From contig MCFH01000041.1 in NCBI GenBank assembly GCA_002104945.1, positions 140,001 through 204,000 on the forward strand: 64,000 nucleotides of DNA, written 5' to 3'. Below are positions 28,533-41,485 of the stretch, piece after piece. The notes under the pieces were generated by a model that was given only the letters and a program-made list of their open reading frames with translations, searched no databases and was not told where the DNA came from. Numbering within the stretch: position 1 is the first letter of the stretch; each line of letters starts with the position of its first letter. Origin of the DNA: Piromyces finnis. Taxonomy: Eukaryota > Neocallimastigomycota > Neocallimastigomycetes > Neocallimastigales > Neocallimastigaceae. The position numbers and the translations under genes are program-made.

Positions 28533-30777
28533 TTGTTTATTATTCTATATAAAATTATGAATATTATTAATATTTACCTTTAAATCTCTTACACATTGAG
28601 ACTTTAGACTTTGATTAACTTCTATAGCACAAATTGCTTTATTACTTAAATATCTTAAATATATTTCTTTACCATCTTTTAATATATCGGATTGTTTAAC
28701 AAATAGTTTTTTTTGGAAATCAAGAACATCATTAACAAAGAACTATTTTATATATTTTAAAAAATTCATGTTAAAATTAAATATTTTAATAATTTAGAAG
28801 AAAAATAAATGTTATTTTTTTTCAATTCTCAATCTAATATTGATAAAAAAAAAAGGATTTTTCATTTCTTTTTTTTTTTTTTTAATAGGCACTAATATAT
28901 AATAATAAATTACCAAAATTTCTATTTGACATTCTTTGATAAGTTCTTTACAAAATTCAATTAATGGTCTTTTGGAACGAAGTAAATATGGTAAACCATG
29001 TTCATATATATCTTTAATTGTTAAATCAACATATTTTAATTCAACATCATAATGTTTGGATAAATTATTAGAAACAAATAATGGATCATATAAATGATTA
29101 AAGCTAACCGATAAACGTTGTTGAGGGCTGTATCTGTCAACTAATTTATTTAAAAAGACTTGGTTATCAAATAAACCTATTTTATTGATTGAATCACCAT
29201 TACTATTATATAATTTATTTCTTTGGGGGTTTTGTTTATTATAAGAATTTAAATAATCAAAACTTCTTGTAACTTTTCTTTTTGCTTGACTATTAAGAAT
29301 CTTTGAATTCAAACTTTCCTCTGATATTAAAAGGTCATTAATACTAATATCAGCATCTAAAGACGAATTACTATTATTTGTATGATTACTTTTTAAACTA
29401 TATACTAAACTAGAATTTAAATTCTTTAATTTTTCTGCATATAATTCATTAACATACTTAACATCTTTTTCTCTTTTTTTATTTTCCTCTTTTGTTATTG
29501 TAGTAATTCTTGTAGCATTGTCAATATTAATTGTTATTTCATTTTTAGGAACTGTTTCATTTGTTTCACCACTTGAATCATGAATATTAATATTATTGAT
29601 AATACTACTACTACTTTTGTTTAAATAAGTTGGTAAACTATTTTCTCCTTTTAAAGAGTTAATATCAATTACAACATCAGGGTTATTAGAAAGATAATCA
29701 ATACTATTTGATGAATTATTATTGTCTAATCTGTTTTCTGAATAATATTTATCAATTTTTTGACTTTGACGATATATGGTATCTGAACTTGTTAAACTAT
29801 TGAAAAGATCTGTTTCATCACTATTATAAAAAGATTTTTAGATTGTTTGAATTGTTAATTTTTTTAGACCAGTTGTTTTAAAATTTAAAAGGTTTATATA
29901 TTATATAGATATGAAGATGTATATTTATTATAATTTATTTATATTATATAATATATGATATATAAATGTTTTGATTTTAAATTTTTAAATTTTATACCTG
30001 TTAAAATCATCATATTTAATAGTATCATTACTTTCTTTAATTTTATTGTTTCTTTCATCCAATTTCGATTTAAGTTCATTTATGGTATCATTGATAGCAA
30101 TGTTAATTTTATCGTCACTACTTTTTTTTTTAAAACTATTTTTTTTCATTATTTTATTTTTATTTTTAATGTCTTCAATACTGTCAGATATTGTATTTAT
30201 ACTTGTACTATATGATGCTGCTAATGTGCTACTACTTCCTCTTGAAATTGTAGATGCACCCTTTTATAATTATAAATAATGAAGTTAAATAATATTTTGT
30301 TTTAATGTATAATTAATAAATATAAAAATAATTATTATATGTATTTATTAATAGCAATTTCAGTTTTTTTTTAAAAAAAAAAGGTTTGGTAACAATTTTT
30401 TTTTTAATTTTAATTAATGAATGATATAATATATTTTAATTTTATTACAAATATATATTCCAATTTTAGGCATGATCCATGTCCTGTGGTTATAGCACAA
30501 TCTTCAATTCCATAAAACGATATTAACTATTTTATTATCGGTTTATTTATTAAAATTATGTAAAATATAAATCAATATGAGAGTCTATGAATTATATTCA
30601 TCTTGTATCTTTTATTTTATATATTTCCAATAAATATATATGTTATACTTTTTGTTTTGAAAATTCATTGCTTGCTATATAAAATTCGTTTTTTATATTG
30701 TCAAATTCATTATTTTTATTATATTTTGTATTACCGCCCCTTGGCTTAATACGGAAAACCGTCTTAATTATATCCAT
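28006..30777 (-). CDS. RGS-domain protein (regulator of G-protein signalling)
   Basis: Seven exons on the minus strand (30777-30649, 30526-30449, 30260-29998, 29820-28914, 28742-28578, 28446-28332, 28178-28006) join in frame to 609 residues. Residues ~420-555 read like an RGS helical bundle: YEHGLPYLLRSKRPLIEFCK, then FFVNDVLDF at the position of the usual ENLxFW segment, KEIYLRYLSNKAICAIEV, and a closing aromatic/acidic helix. RGS domains accelerate GTP hydrolysis by G-alpha. The first ~400 residues are Ser/Asn-rich and probably disordered, except for a short N-terminal piece containing FYGIEDCAITTGHG. No DEP, PX or membrane segment was seen. The ATG at 30777 begins a 43-residue exon and is the first in-frame Met. 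The RGS call rests on pattern only, since the classic residues are divergent. Confidence 0.72.
28249..28282. repeat. Perfect 16-bp palindrome inside an RGS-gene intron
   Basis: Arms 28249-28264 and 28267-28282 are exact inverted complements separated by GT. They lie in the intron between 28178 and 28332. In the pre-mRNA this would fold into a tight hairpin. Confidence 0.75.
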
Positions 30778-31218
30778 TTTACTGTAAAATTACTTTGTAA
30801 TATAAAACCGCTTTTCCAAATGTATCGATTTTATTTATTTAAATATTAATAATATCAAAATATTAAAGGTATAAATAAGTTAAAAGATATTTAATATATC
30901 TATTTATTTATTTCATTATATTTTGATTTTATTATATAAATAAATAAAATATAAAATATAGAAAACAACAAAATTATAATAAAAAAAAAAAGTATAAATT
31001 TTAATTGTTTAATAAATATTATAATTAAAATTACCTATTAATAAAATTTTTTTTATTTTGAAAGTTAAAATTATATAAATAGTTGTCATTATTATTTTAT
31101 GCAAATAAAATAAACTATTTTATATCATTATTGATATATTGATATAATGTATAAAAAATACTTTATAAATCTTCCACTTATTACTTTTATTAATTATAAA
31201 TCAATCTATGTAAACCAA

Positions 31219-31249
<31 letters not shown>

Positions 31250-32436
31250 TTTTAGGATAAACAATAATAAAGCTATCAAGAAAATCCATATTAAAGAAAC
31301 AATTTTTGAAAGCTTTTTTTTAATCTATATATTAATATATAAAAGTTATAATTATTAAAATTAAAAATAAATTACAAGGTATTTATTATTTACAAAGATA
31401 TGTATCGATACAATATGAAAATATTATATTCACTTTGTATTTAAATAGAGTATTATACTATAATACTATATAAACATATTTCTATTAACACATAAACATT
31501 AACAAATTTGAATGTATATTAAATAAAAAAAAAATCAAAACTTTTTTCTTTTTTACTTTAAACTTTTAGTTATTAAAATTATTATCTTTTTGATCTTCTT
31601 AGTATGTTTTTTTGTAATTTTTAACGAAAATATATTAGTTTTTAAGTAAAATTTAATTATATTATATCAAATCATTTATTAATATGATTGTAAAGTTTTT
31701 GTTATCGTTAAATAACAGATTTTTTTTTTTGTTATATGTTATAAAAGATGTTACTATTTTAATAAGTATATGAAAGATATAATTTTATAACTAACTTTAT
31801 CATTTATCATAATAAAATTATTTATTCAAATAATATGATTATTTGTAAATTGATTATACTTTGTCTTCCAATTAAAAAGATTTTTTATTATTCTGTAATA
31901 GTATAATTGAGAATTGGTTACAAGTAACAATTTTAATATCAAATTAAATTTCATATAATTAAAATGTTCAATACTATTAATTTAATTATAAAATAGATTA
32001 TTATATATAATTTATTAAATTTATAAATTTTAATAATAAAATTTTTATCATTAGTTTAGTGATGAAAGAAATGAAATAAAGAAAAAGAAGTTTATAATTA
32101 GTCATTAATTATTATTCATATTCCATATGTTTAATTATAATAAATTTAAAATTTTTGTAATACTAATTGAAAATAAAAAAGTAAATTATTAATTGTAATA
32201 ATCATTAAAAATAAAAGTTTCTTAATTATAGATTTAGTTTTTTTTTTTTTTTTTTATATTTTATAACTTTGAAATTAATATATATATTTTTTTTCTTTTC
32301 TTTTTTATTTTTTTAATTATTTATTTCTTTCTTTATTTTTTTTGTTTAATAATAAATTAATTTAATTATAGAAATTGAAAATAAGAAAAATTTTAGTTTT
32401 TGCATAGGTCAATTTAAAAATTGAATTAAACCTATA
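30778..32436. other. Divergent promoter region
   Basis: 1.66 kb between the RGS gene (minus) and the hydrophobic-tail protein gene (plus), so both promoters lie here. It is A/T-rich with an (AAT)n run at 31222-31247. No conserved box or RNA gene was recognised. Confidence 0.6.
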
Positions 32437-34687
32437 ATGGAAAATAATAAACCACATATTGATACTACGCAAGTTGCAATAAGTGTCAGCATTGACACAC
32501 CAAAATCATCAGCAGCTTTATCACCTTTACCGAATGTACCAACATTTATAAAACTTTTTGGAAAACCAGAAACAAAAGAAGATAAAGATAATGATTGGGA
32601 TGATAAAATTGATGGAAATAAAAAATCAGAGGTACTAGATATTATTGATGCTTCTGATGAAGGTAATTTAATATAACTCATTTCTTTTTTTTTATTATCA
32701 TTATTATTATAATCTTATATAAATAAATATTAAAAGTTTGTATTATAGAAAATTTGACTTTTCGTTTCAATCTTTTTATAAAATTATAAAATGTAATCTT
32801 AATACCGTTATTCTTATTTTTTAATATTTTAAAATATTTATACATATATTAATAGATCCATTTACATTGGAATCATTCATATCACTTATTATGTTATATG
32901 TCAAGAATAAAAAAGATTTTATTATTTCTAGAGTTAAAACAGCTGATCCAAATGATGAAAATAAATTTTATTATTCATATTATGCAGCGCATCATATTAA
33001 TAAAGTTATTTTTAGAACTCAACCAGAACAATCACTTCTTCATAGAATGAGAGCAAAAAATGTAAATATTTAAATATAATGAAATATTAATTACATAATA
33101 ACTAAAATTAATAAAGATTTTTAAAAAAAAAATAAATATATATATATTTTATATATACATAAAAAATATACTTTAAATACCATAATTTAATTTACATGAT
33201 GGATGGATTTTTTTCGGTCATATTAAAAGCCATTAAATAATATGACAATTGTTGACGATGTATATTACTATGTAGTAAAACATGAAGATGCCAAAAAAGT
33301 TATTGAGAATATTAAGAATAAGCTAAAAATTAAAGACGAAGATATCAAACAAAAACCTCCTGTTAGTCCATTATTTATAACACCATTACAAGAAATCCCT
33401 GAAGAAAATGGTGAAAAACCATCCACAAATGGAAGAAATCATATTAGATCAAAGTCATCACCAATACAATTTGTCTCTAATATATCGAACCGTGCTCCAA
33501 GAAGTATTCAACGTTTACTTGTGAGAACCGGTATGGCACCACTTCAAGCTTATCCTGAATTAATGACTCGTAATAATCTTCGTTTAATTATGAAACCTGA
33601 AGGTTTAGAACCAGATCCAATCATGAATTCAGCAACAGTAGATAATGATGAATTCAATAGTGATGATTTGTATGAAAAAGCACTTAATAAAAATAAAATA
33701 TTTACAAAAATCAGAAATACTCTTGGAAAAAAAGAGGAAACACCGAAACTCGAGGTTATTCATGAAGTCTTTAGCTCATCAGTTGGTTTATTAGAAAAAG
33801 CTGAAGGAAATGATGATATAAATGATGAAAACAAATCAACTTGTGATACACCTATATCAAAACAAGACACCTCATATACTACACCAAGTATAGTAATATC
33901 AGATGATGATGATAAATCAAAGGTAAATAGTGATAAGATGAATGACAGTTATAGCCAATATGTCATTGATTTAGGCAATTCTATGATGAAGAATGAGAAA
34001 TCAACTTCACCAAAATCTGCTATTTCTTCCTTCCCATATCCAGCCTATTCTAATCATTTATTAAAAGTTCAAACAAATTCCTACTTAAATGATAGAGATA
34101 ATAAATTAAGTGTTTATGACTGGATAAAGGTGCATTCTACATCACCACTTAGTGCTAATAATGAAAATTTCAATAAATTATTTAAAAATTCAAATGAAAA
34201 TGATCGTTCTTCCAACATTACAGATGATACCAAAAATACAGACACAACAATTAATATAGATACTGATGGAGAGAGTAATGCTGATACTTTATTAAATTCA
34301 ATAAAAGAAATAATTTTTGAAGCAAAATTTTATGCTACCGATGATGATTTCTTAATGAAATCAAATGTAAGAGCCTATTTCAAGCACAATGCATTAGAAC
34401 CAGATGATGCGGTACTTTTCACTCTCCCATCGCTAGACAATGTTATTATGTTAGATGGAGAACAACATCCAGCATTAGCAAATTTCAATTATGTATTAGA
34501 TCGTCAAATGCAAAATGAAGCAAGGGTATTGCGTAAAATTAATAAGAGTTTAAAATGGCTCTTATTAGCCTATTTAATTTTTGCTTTTGTTTTAATAAAG
34601 GTATGGGTACCAACAAATATTGTTGTAATCATAATTGCTATTGGTATCTTTTTAATTTGTTTCTTCCTTATGATATGTGCTATATAA
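32437..34687 (+). CDS. Uncharacterised fungal-type protein with C-terminal membrane hairpin
   Basis: Three exons (32437-32662, 32856-33061, 33230-34687) join to 629 residues. Two regions look conserved and folded. Residues ~76-165 contain YYSYYAAHHINKVIFRTQ and HRMRAKNPLNNMTIVDDVYY. Residues ~510-570 contain FYATDDDFLMKSNVRAYFK and EPDDAVLFTLPSLDN. A charged Ser/Asp-rich linker separates them. The protein ends in two hydrophobic segments (~585-603 and ~607-628) directly before the stop, so it is probably inserted post-translationally with a large cytosolic head. The spliced junction AKN|PLNNM crosses conserved-looking sequence, which supports the intron. I recall similar blocks in uncharacterised proteins of other early-diverging fungi but can give no function. 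No catalytic motif was seen. Confidence 0.8.
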
Positions 34688-35855
34688 GTAATAAATCATG
34701 TAAGGTTTAATAATAAAAATATCAGTATTAATAAATAAAAATTATATTTTTTATTTTATTCATAATAATATCATAAATTAATTTTTACGTTTTTTCTTTT
34801 AAATATATCAAAGAAAAAAATAATAATTTATACATCTATAAATCTATAATAAAAAAAAATACTTTGTAGATTATAAATCTATTTTTTCACTATAAAAATT
34901 GTTGAAAGGAAAGTGATTTTATTTAAAGTGACAATATTAAAGTAATAAAATATAAAAAGAATTAGAAACAATGATGGGATTAACAAAGAAAAAACAATAA
35001 TCTATAATTAATTATATGAATTAGTAGAACCTATATTAAGATACTTCAAAATTTTTTATAGAATAATTACAATTTCATTAAAATAAGTGCGAAAAAAAAA
35101 AAACTCTTAGAAATAAAATTTTAATAAACTTAATATTAATATTTTTTATACTTAAAAGTTAATTAACTTGGATTGTGGCAGTTATTTTCTATAATCTTTT
35201 TTTTTTCTTCATACTGAAATATCTTTGATTTATTATAATACTTTAATTATAAAATACAATATTTAAACTTTTGTATTCATAACTATTAATATAAATTTTT
35301 AGAGTAATAACATTAAATTGTTAAAAATAAAGTTTATAAAAGTAACAATAATAATAATAATATTTTAGACTACTACTATTTAATCTATTAAACTAATAAA
35401 TTATTTAATAATCATTAAATCATTATAATAGTTAGTAATTATAATAAAAATTTTATTTTCATTTAAAAATTTATATGGAATATTATCTTTTTTTTTTTGT
35501 AAAATATAATAATTTAAGTTTTATATAGGTTTTATATAGATTTTAGTTTTTTTTTGACATTGTTGAATTTTTTTTTTAATAAATTTTTTTTATAAAGTGA
35601 GATATTTTAAATTCTAACCCTTTATTAAAAAACATTTAAATAACATAAGAATAAAAGTAATAAACCATTTTTTAAACTATTATATTTTATTATATTATAG
35701 AAAAAGTATTACATTATTACAATATAAATAATAAACAAAGTAATTAATTTGTTATATCATATTTATTCTTCTTATTTATATAATATACTAAAATAAAAAA
35801 AAAGAATACATATATATATATTAAGAAAAATATAATAAATAAAAAAAATTTCAAA
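34688..35855. other. Intergenic, 1.2 kb
   Basis: A/T-rich spacer upstream of the VASt-domain gene. I looked specifically for upstream exons encoding a GRAM domain and found none. T runs lie at about 35200-35208 and 35488-35499. Confidence 0.6.
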
Positions 35856-37465
35856 ATGCTTTCTGGTAAATATACAAATACATAATATATTATTAAATAT
35901 ATTATATATTCAAATATGTAATTCTTGTAGACATTATTATTAATAATTATTATAATTGAATTTATTATGGATAGCTTCCAATGATTACAATATTATTATT
36001 CCAATGAAGGGGAAAGATAATGATAATAATAAAGACAAGGTACTAATCTTTAATATAATAAAAAAAAACCCTTTAAAATATATCATATATATTAATATAT
36101 ATATATAATATTTTAAAAAAGTATGTTCCTCCAAAAGAATTTAGAACTATTTACAAGGGTACCTATAGTCAACCACTTCAAAGAATGTGGAGAATAATTT
36201 ATGATGATGGTAGATTACCAATAGAAGAAAGAGAAACTTTTTTGGAAGAATATACATTAAAAGGGAAAACAGGTTAATTAACAAATTAGCGTAATATATT
36301 ATCTAATTATCTATTTATATCTCTATTTAATAAGATTAACTTATAATAAATTTTTGTATCCTTAAGATTTTAACTGTACTGATTGGTATTCACCAGATAA
36401 TACTGAACATACAGATTGTTATCATCCTGATTGTATTAAACCAGGATGGAAAAGAAATATTAGTTATATTATGGATATTAATTCACCAATTGGACCAAAA
36501 CATACTAGAACTTCTGCTGAAGAAGAGATTCAAGTTTTTGAACCAAAAAAGTAAAAAAAAAAAAAAAAAAAAAAATTATTTTTAATATATATTTTTCCTA
36601 AAAAAAATTTTATTAAATTTTATAATTTTAATTTTTTATAGAATAATTTTCCAAAGTACTTCTTCAACTCCAGATGTTCCTTATGGCTCTTCCTTCAATA
36701 CCATTATAATTCAATGTCTTTATGAGGATGAAGAAACTCATGAAACTAGTTTTGAAGTCTATGGTTATATTCATTGGACTGGAAGTTGCGTTATAAAAAG
36801 TACTTGAACTTTAATTTTTTCAATATATTATATATTATATATATTTAAATTTAATTATAATTGTTTATTTTTAATATAATTTATTATTATTATTATTTAT
36901 TGTTATCATAAAAGAAAGTGTTGAAAAGTTTGCGTTCAGTGGAATGACGGATCATCAGAAGGAAATGGACGAAGCTCTTAAAAATTACATTAAAGAAAAT
37001 CCAAATCCAAAATATAGTGAAAACACTACAAAGCATATAACTTCTCCGATACTTTCTAATTCTCAACCCTTAGAATGTCTTGAAAATGATCAAACATTTT
37101 TAAACTTTTCTGTTTTAGTAGATATTAATGATGATTCTCAAAATACATTATTACATGATCTCTCCAACAATGAAGATATGACCACCTTAAATAATAATCT
37201 AGTTTATGATAATATATTAGAAAAAAAAGAAAAAGAGTTAGAAAAAAAAGGATATTTAAATAAAGATATCTATTGTTCCTCATTAGCAAATACATTTAAT
37301 ACATCCTTCCTTAATATTTCTGAATTTTCTGTATTTAAAGAAAAAACCACAAAATTAAAACATAAGTCTGATAAATTCTCTGAAAGTATAAAGTGGATAT
37401 TTTCAATAGTAATGTTAATTATATTCTTTATTTTAACCTTTAAAGTAAAAATTTATGAATATTAG
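35856..37465 (+). CDS. VASt-domain protein with C-terminal membrane anchor (Lam/GRAMD1-like)
   Basis: Six exons (35856-35865, 35975-36039, 36122-36272, 36367-36550, 36642-36799, 36915-37465) join to 372 residues. Residues ~30-200 match the VASt StART-like domain of Lam/Ltc/Aster sterol carriers: a FRTIYKGTYSQPLQRMW opening, RNISYIMDINSPIGPKHTRT, TPDVPYGSSFNTI and YGYIHWTGSCVIK, followed by SVEKFAFSGM. These carriers extract sterol at ER-plasma membrane contacts. A single hydrophobic helix (~349-366) ends the protein. Unlike canonical Lam/GRAMD1 proteins there is no GRAM domain, and the residues between VASt and anchor are disordered. It is the only complete gene here ending in TAG. The first exon carries just 10 coding bases and is the least certain part; an alternative start is the Met near 36003. 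Confidence 0.85.
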
Positions 37466-38598
37466 AATAGGATTGTATTATACAATAATATTAATGTATT
37501 AACGAAAATCAAAAATATATGGATATATATAATTATTAATAGATTATTTAAATATTAAAAAAAAGTTAATATTTATCATAATCACTCAATTGTTGTTTTT
37601 TCAAATAATTAAATATATAAAAATATAAAAATAAAACATAAAATACAAATATATTATAAATATATTAAATAAAATAAAAAATAAAATAAAAATAAAATAA
37701 TAGGTTTTATTAAAATAAATATATAACATATTTAATATTTAATGAATGAATAATTCATAACTTTTTTAAGTAATTCAGTAAAACTTTTTTTCTTTAACTG
37801 TAATTGACATTTAACAATAATAATAAGTAAATATAGCATTTTTTATATTATTTTTTTGTTTTTTTTATTTTATTGATATTATATTGTTAAAAAATATAAA
37901 AAAAAAAAAAAAAAAAAAAAACTGTATGAATATTACTGTATAAATATTTCTATATAAATTATTTATTTTAATTTATTTTAAAGATATATTATTATTAAAA
38001 GTAAAATAACTAATTGTACCTTTTTTTTTTTTTTTTAATATTATTATTATTCAATTAATATAATACAAACATTTTTTATCATAAAATTTTTAAAATAAAA
38101 TTAAATTAACAATATTTCAATAATAGTAATAATAATAATAATAATTAAAATAAAAAATAATGGATCCCTAAAATTCATAACACTTTTCGAATAGGTGATG
38201 TAATTGTTTTCTTCTTTTCATTTTTACATATATTAAATATTATTGATATATTTTTAATAGATATGGTGTGATTAAAATAAAATGTATAATAATTAAATAT
38301 AGTTAATAATAGTGACGATTTTTTGTCTTTATATATATATTTGTATTATTAATTGTATTGTTTATTAATTATTGTTTATTTTATATTATGGTATGAATGA
38401 CGCTTTTTAAAATATAGATTATGTATTTTTGTTTATAATATCCTTATATTGTTTATAAATAGTATATACGAACTTTTAAGAAATATAAACTTTAACATTA
38501 TATTAATTTAATACTAATTGAACATATTTACTCTGAACTATATATTATGTTTTTATTTGACATTTAATTTTACGTTTGAATAATTTTTTCTTTTTATT
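37466..38598. other. Convergent intergenic region
   Basis: Between the VASt gene (plus) and the CBM-like gene (minus). It contains AT microsatellites, an A run at about 37899-37920 and a T run at about 38022-38036. No feature beyond two 3' ends is expected or seen. Confidence 0.7.
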
Positions 38599-39689
38599 TT
38601 AAAATTGAAAATCTTCTTCATTAATTGTGTTATCACTATTTGTACTACATTCACATTCATGAAGACGGATAAAGCCTTTTTCTTTTAAATTTGGAGTATT
38701 AGGTATTGAAGAAGATGAATCGATTTCTATTTCATTGAGATCTTTTGATATATCTGACATGAAAGAATCTTCACCTTCATCATTAATTGTATTACTATCA
38801 ATGTCTGCATCAGTTTCCCCATCACTATCTTCACTAGTAACGACGCTAGTGTCATCATCTGAAAATTCAATCATATCTTCCACTATTTCTAGTTCATCAA
38901 TATTATAATCTTCAATTTCCCATAAACCTTTCTGTGATGGTTGGTCTGGACTATCTGCAGTAAATAATAAATCTTTTTTCTTATTTTCTTCATAATTTTG
39001 TGAAACTAAAGCTGTCCACACTTTACCATCATAAAAAACTTGTTCACCCTTTGTAATATAACGGCAATAGGGTGACCATTTTGAAATTAAAACACGTTTA
39101 GATACTACTTTAGAGACTCTTGATATGATTAAAATGTAATATTCATTTGTGATATCTGGTGTTTTATTTTCTTCAGATAATACATCTTGAATAACCTTGT
39201 AATATTGACGATTATAACATACTAAATCTCCAACTTGATATTTACAATTTTCTTTCCAATTAGTACTCTTACTGTAATCATATGTATTATTATCAAAACA
39301 ATACTATTAAAATTTTATTAGTATAAATAATGAGCATCTTCTACATTTAATAGTTCATTTTTTTCATTACTATTACTATCATATATACATATATTTTTAT
39401 TTTTTTTTATTTTTTTTTTAATTAAATTCTATATACAAAAAATGTTATTTATTATACTTACAGAAGATTTTGGATTTAATCTTACAATTTCACTTTTTAA
39501 TGTATAACAATCAAGTGAAGATAAATTATGAACAAAGTGATGATTGTGTTGTGATTGAAGGCTTTCGTGTGAGGAGGATAAAAAAGGATATGAATTATCC
39601 AAAATGACAGAATTATCTTTTTTTAAAAATAATTTATTCTGCTGTAAGGCAGTTCTTGTATTACAATTTGTAGTTGCTAAAATAGGCAT
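38599..39689 (-). CDS. Protein with two CBM5/12-like modules and an acidic tail
   Basis: Two minus-strand exons (39689-39462 and 39303-38599) give 310 residues. Two tandem segments have the chitin-binding type 3 (CBM5/12) pattern of a Trp, then YxxGDxVxY, then an aromatic exposed face. Module 1 (from ~W92) reads KYQVGDLVCYNRQYYKV. Module 2 (from ~W152) reads RYITKGEQVFYDGKVWTAL and closes with GLWEIED. These modules normally sit on secreted chitinases or cellulases. Here the N-terminus (MPILATTN...) has no signal peptide, and residues ~215-290 are strongly acidic, which suggests an intracellular protein using the fold for another ligand. The start is the first ATG; an in-frame non-ATG extension to 39728 exists. 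Function unknown; the domain call is by pattern. Confidence 0.7.
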
Positions 39690-40959
39690 TATTGTTAAAT
39701 ATGATTTTTTATTTAATATTTTTTGCAAATATTTTAAAGTTAAATTATACTAATGAAATTATAATAATTGTAAAGAAATAAAAATTATCAGTTATATTTT
39801 GTTGTATTATTATTTATATTTAAAAATAAAAAATAAAAAAAAAAAAAAAAAAAAAAAGTAAAAGAAAAATATTAAATTAATACAAAAATATATCAATAAA
39901 TTTACATTTTTTTTATTCGACATTTATATTATAGTAATCCTTTAATTTATTTAATAAATAAAAACAATGAAAACTCATTTTGTAAATATTAATTATAATT
40001 ATTATATATAGATATATAAAGAAACTATTTTTAGAAATTATTATATATATTGTTTTATTAATTATATATAAAATTAAATATATTCTAATTGAATATATAA
40101 AAAAATAAAAAAATCCAATTTAATAAATTTATACTACTTATTGAATTTCCCATATAGAAATAAATTCACATTCTATTAAATTTATAGGATTGGTTTATAT
40201 AAAAAAACATTTACCTTTTACTTTTTTAAATGGTAATTTAATATATTCTCGGAATAGAAAGTTAACACACTTATTTAAATATATTCTGATTAAAGTGATA
40301 AAAAATTCAAATTTTCTTTTAAAGTTTTATAAATATAATGAAATGGTTTTTTTTTAAAAAAAAAAAAAGTCTAAAAATTACTTTTTTTTTTTTTTTATCA
40401 AATCAGATTATCACAAATATTACTTTTATAAAATTATCTCATTTATATTATAAATTATTACTTTTTATAGTTTTATAAATATGATATTATTAGGATATAA
40501 CTTTAAAATGTTGTATATTAATATACTAAAAAATAAAAAAATCTAACACTACTTTTTGTAAAATTTTCTAATAAAAAAAAAATAATTATTATAATAATAC
40601 TAATACTAATATTAAATATTTTTTAAAAAAAAAGATTATTTTTTAAAAATAATAATAAAAAAGAAAATGATTTTTTTTAATATTTTTTTTCATTCTTAAA
40701 CATCATTAGTTAATTTAAAATTTAAATTAGTCTATATATTATCAATATATTGTTTATATATTAATCCGGAATTCTAAAACTTTAATTTTTTAATATTATT
40801 TCATTCTTATGATTTTACTACATGACCTATATATTAATAATGTATTGTAATATGATAAACAATTTATATTCAATTTATTTGTTAAATAATTTTATTAATT
40901 AAAATAATAAATTTAAAAAAATTTTAAAAAATTTAAAAGTAAAATAGGAAATATTTTAG

Positions 40960-41485
40960 ATTTTAATAAAGACTTTTACAAATACTAAAAACGTTTATTT
41001 TGATCCTAATGGTAATATCATTATTTTCTCTTTTTTCTTTCATTTCATGCCAATGTAGTTATTATTAGATATATTTAAAATATTTTATATTTTATATTGT
41101 AAAGGATTAATATAGTAAATTTAGATTTAATATTTTAAATTGTTAATTTTAAATATTCTTAATTTTCAATTACCTAAGTATTTAAATATAGATTTTAACT
41201 TAATAATTGTTCAAATGCAAATCGGTGAAGTTAAAATAATTTTTACTTTTGAATAATTATATTTATTATAAAGAATAATCATAACAATTAATATCATATT
41301 TAATAAAAAAAAAAAAAGATAAAGTTAAACATGAAGAATTAAACGATGCCACTTTAAATATAACATTTTCCTTAATAAAAAGCAATAAACAGTCTACAAA
41401 ATATATCACTAATATTATTTTATTTTTATTATAAGAAAATACTATATTCCTCAAGAATTAGCTAAAAATTGGCATTTATAAATCA
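40960..41485 (+). pseudogene. Possible decayed or unrecognised exons
   Basis: Fragments read like protein: NTKNVYFDPNG (about 40980-41012), a 30-residue stretch containing HEELNDATLNITFSL (from about 41330) and YYIPQELAKNWHL ending in a stop (about 41440-41481). Frames are broken by stops and I could not build a continuous spliced model, so this may be a gene relic or chance. Family unknown. Confidence 0.25.

Noticed and set aside
28812..28913. Extension of the RGS exon past IEIL on the minus strand
   Set aside because: A GTAATT donor at 28913 fits, and the open extension is poly-Lys/Phe. The family-like continuation FFVNDVLDF is at 28742.
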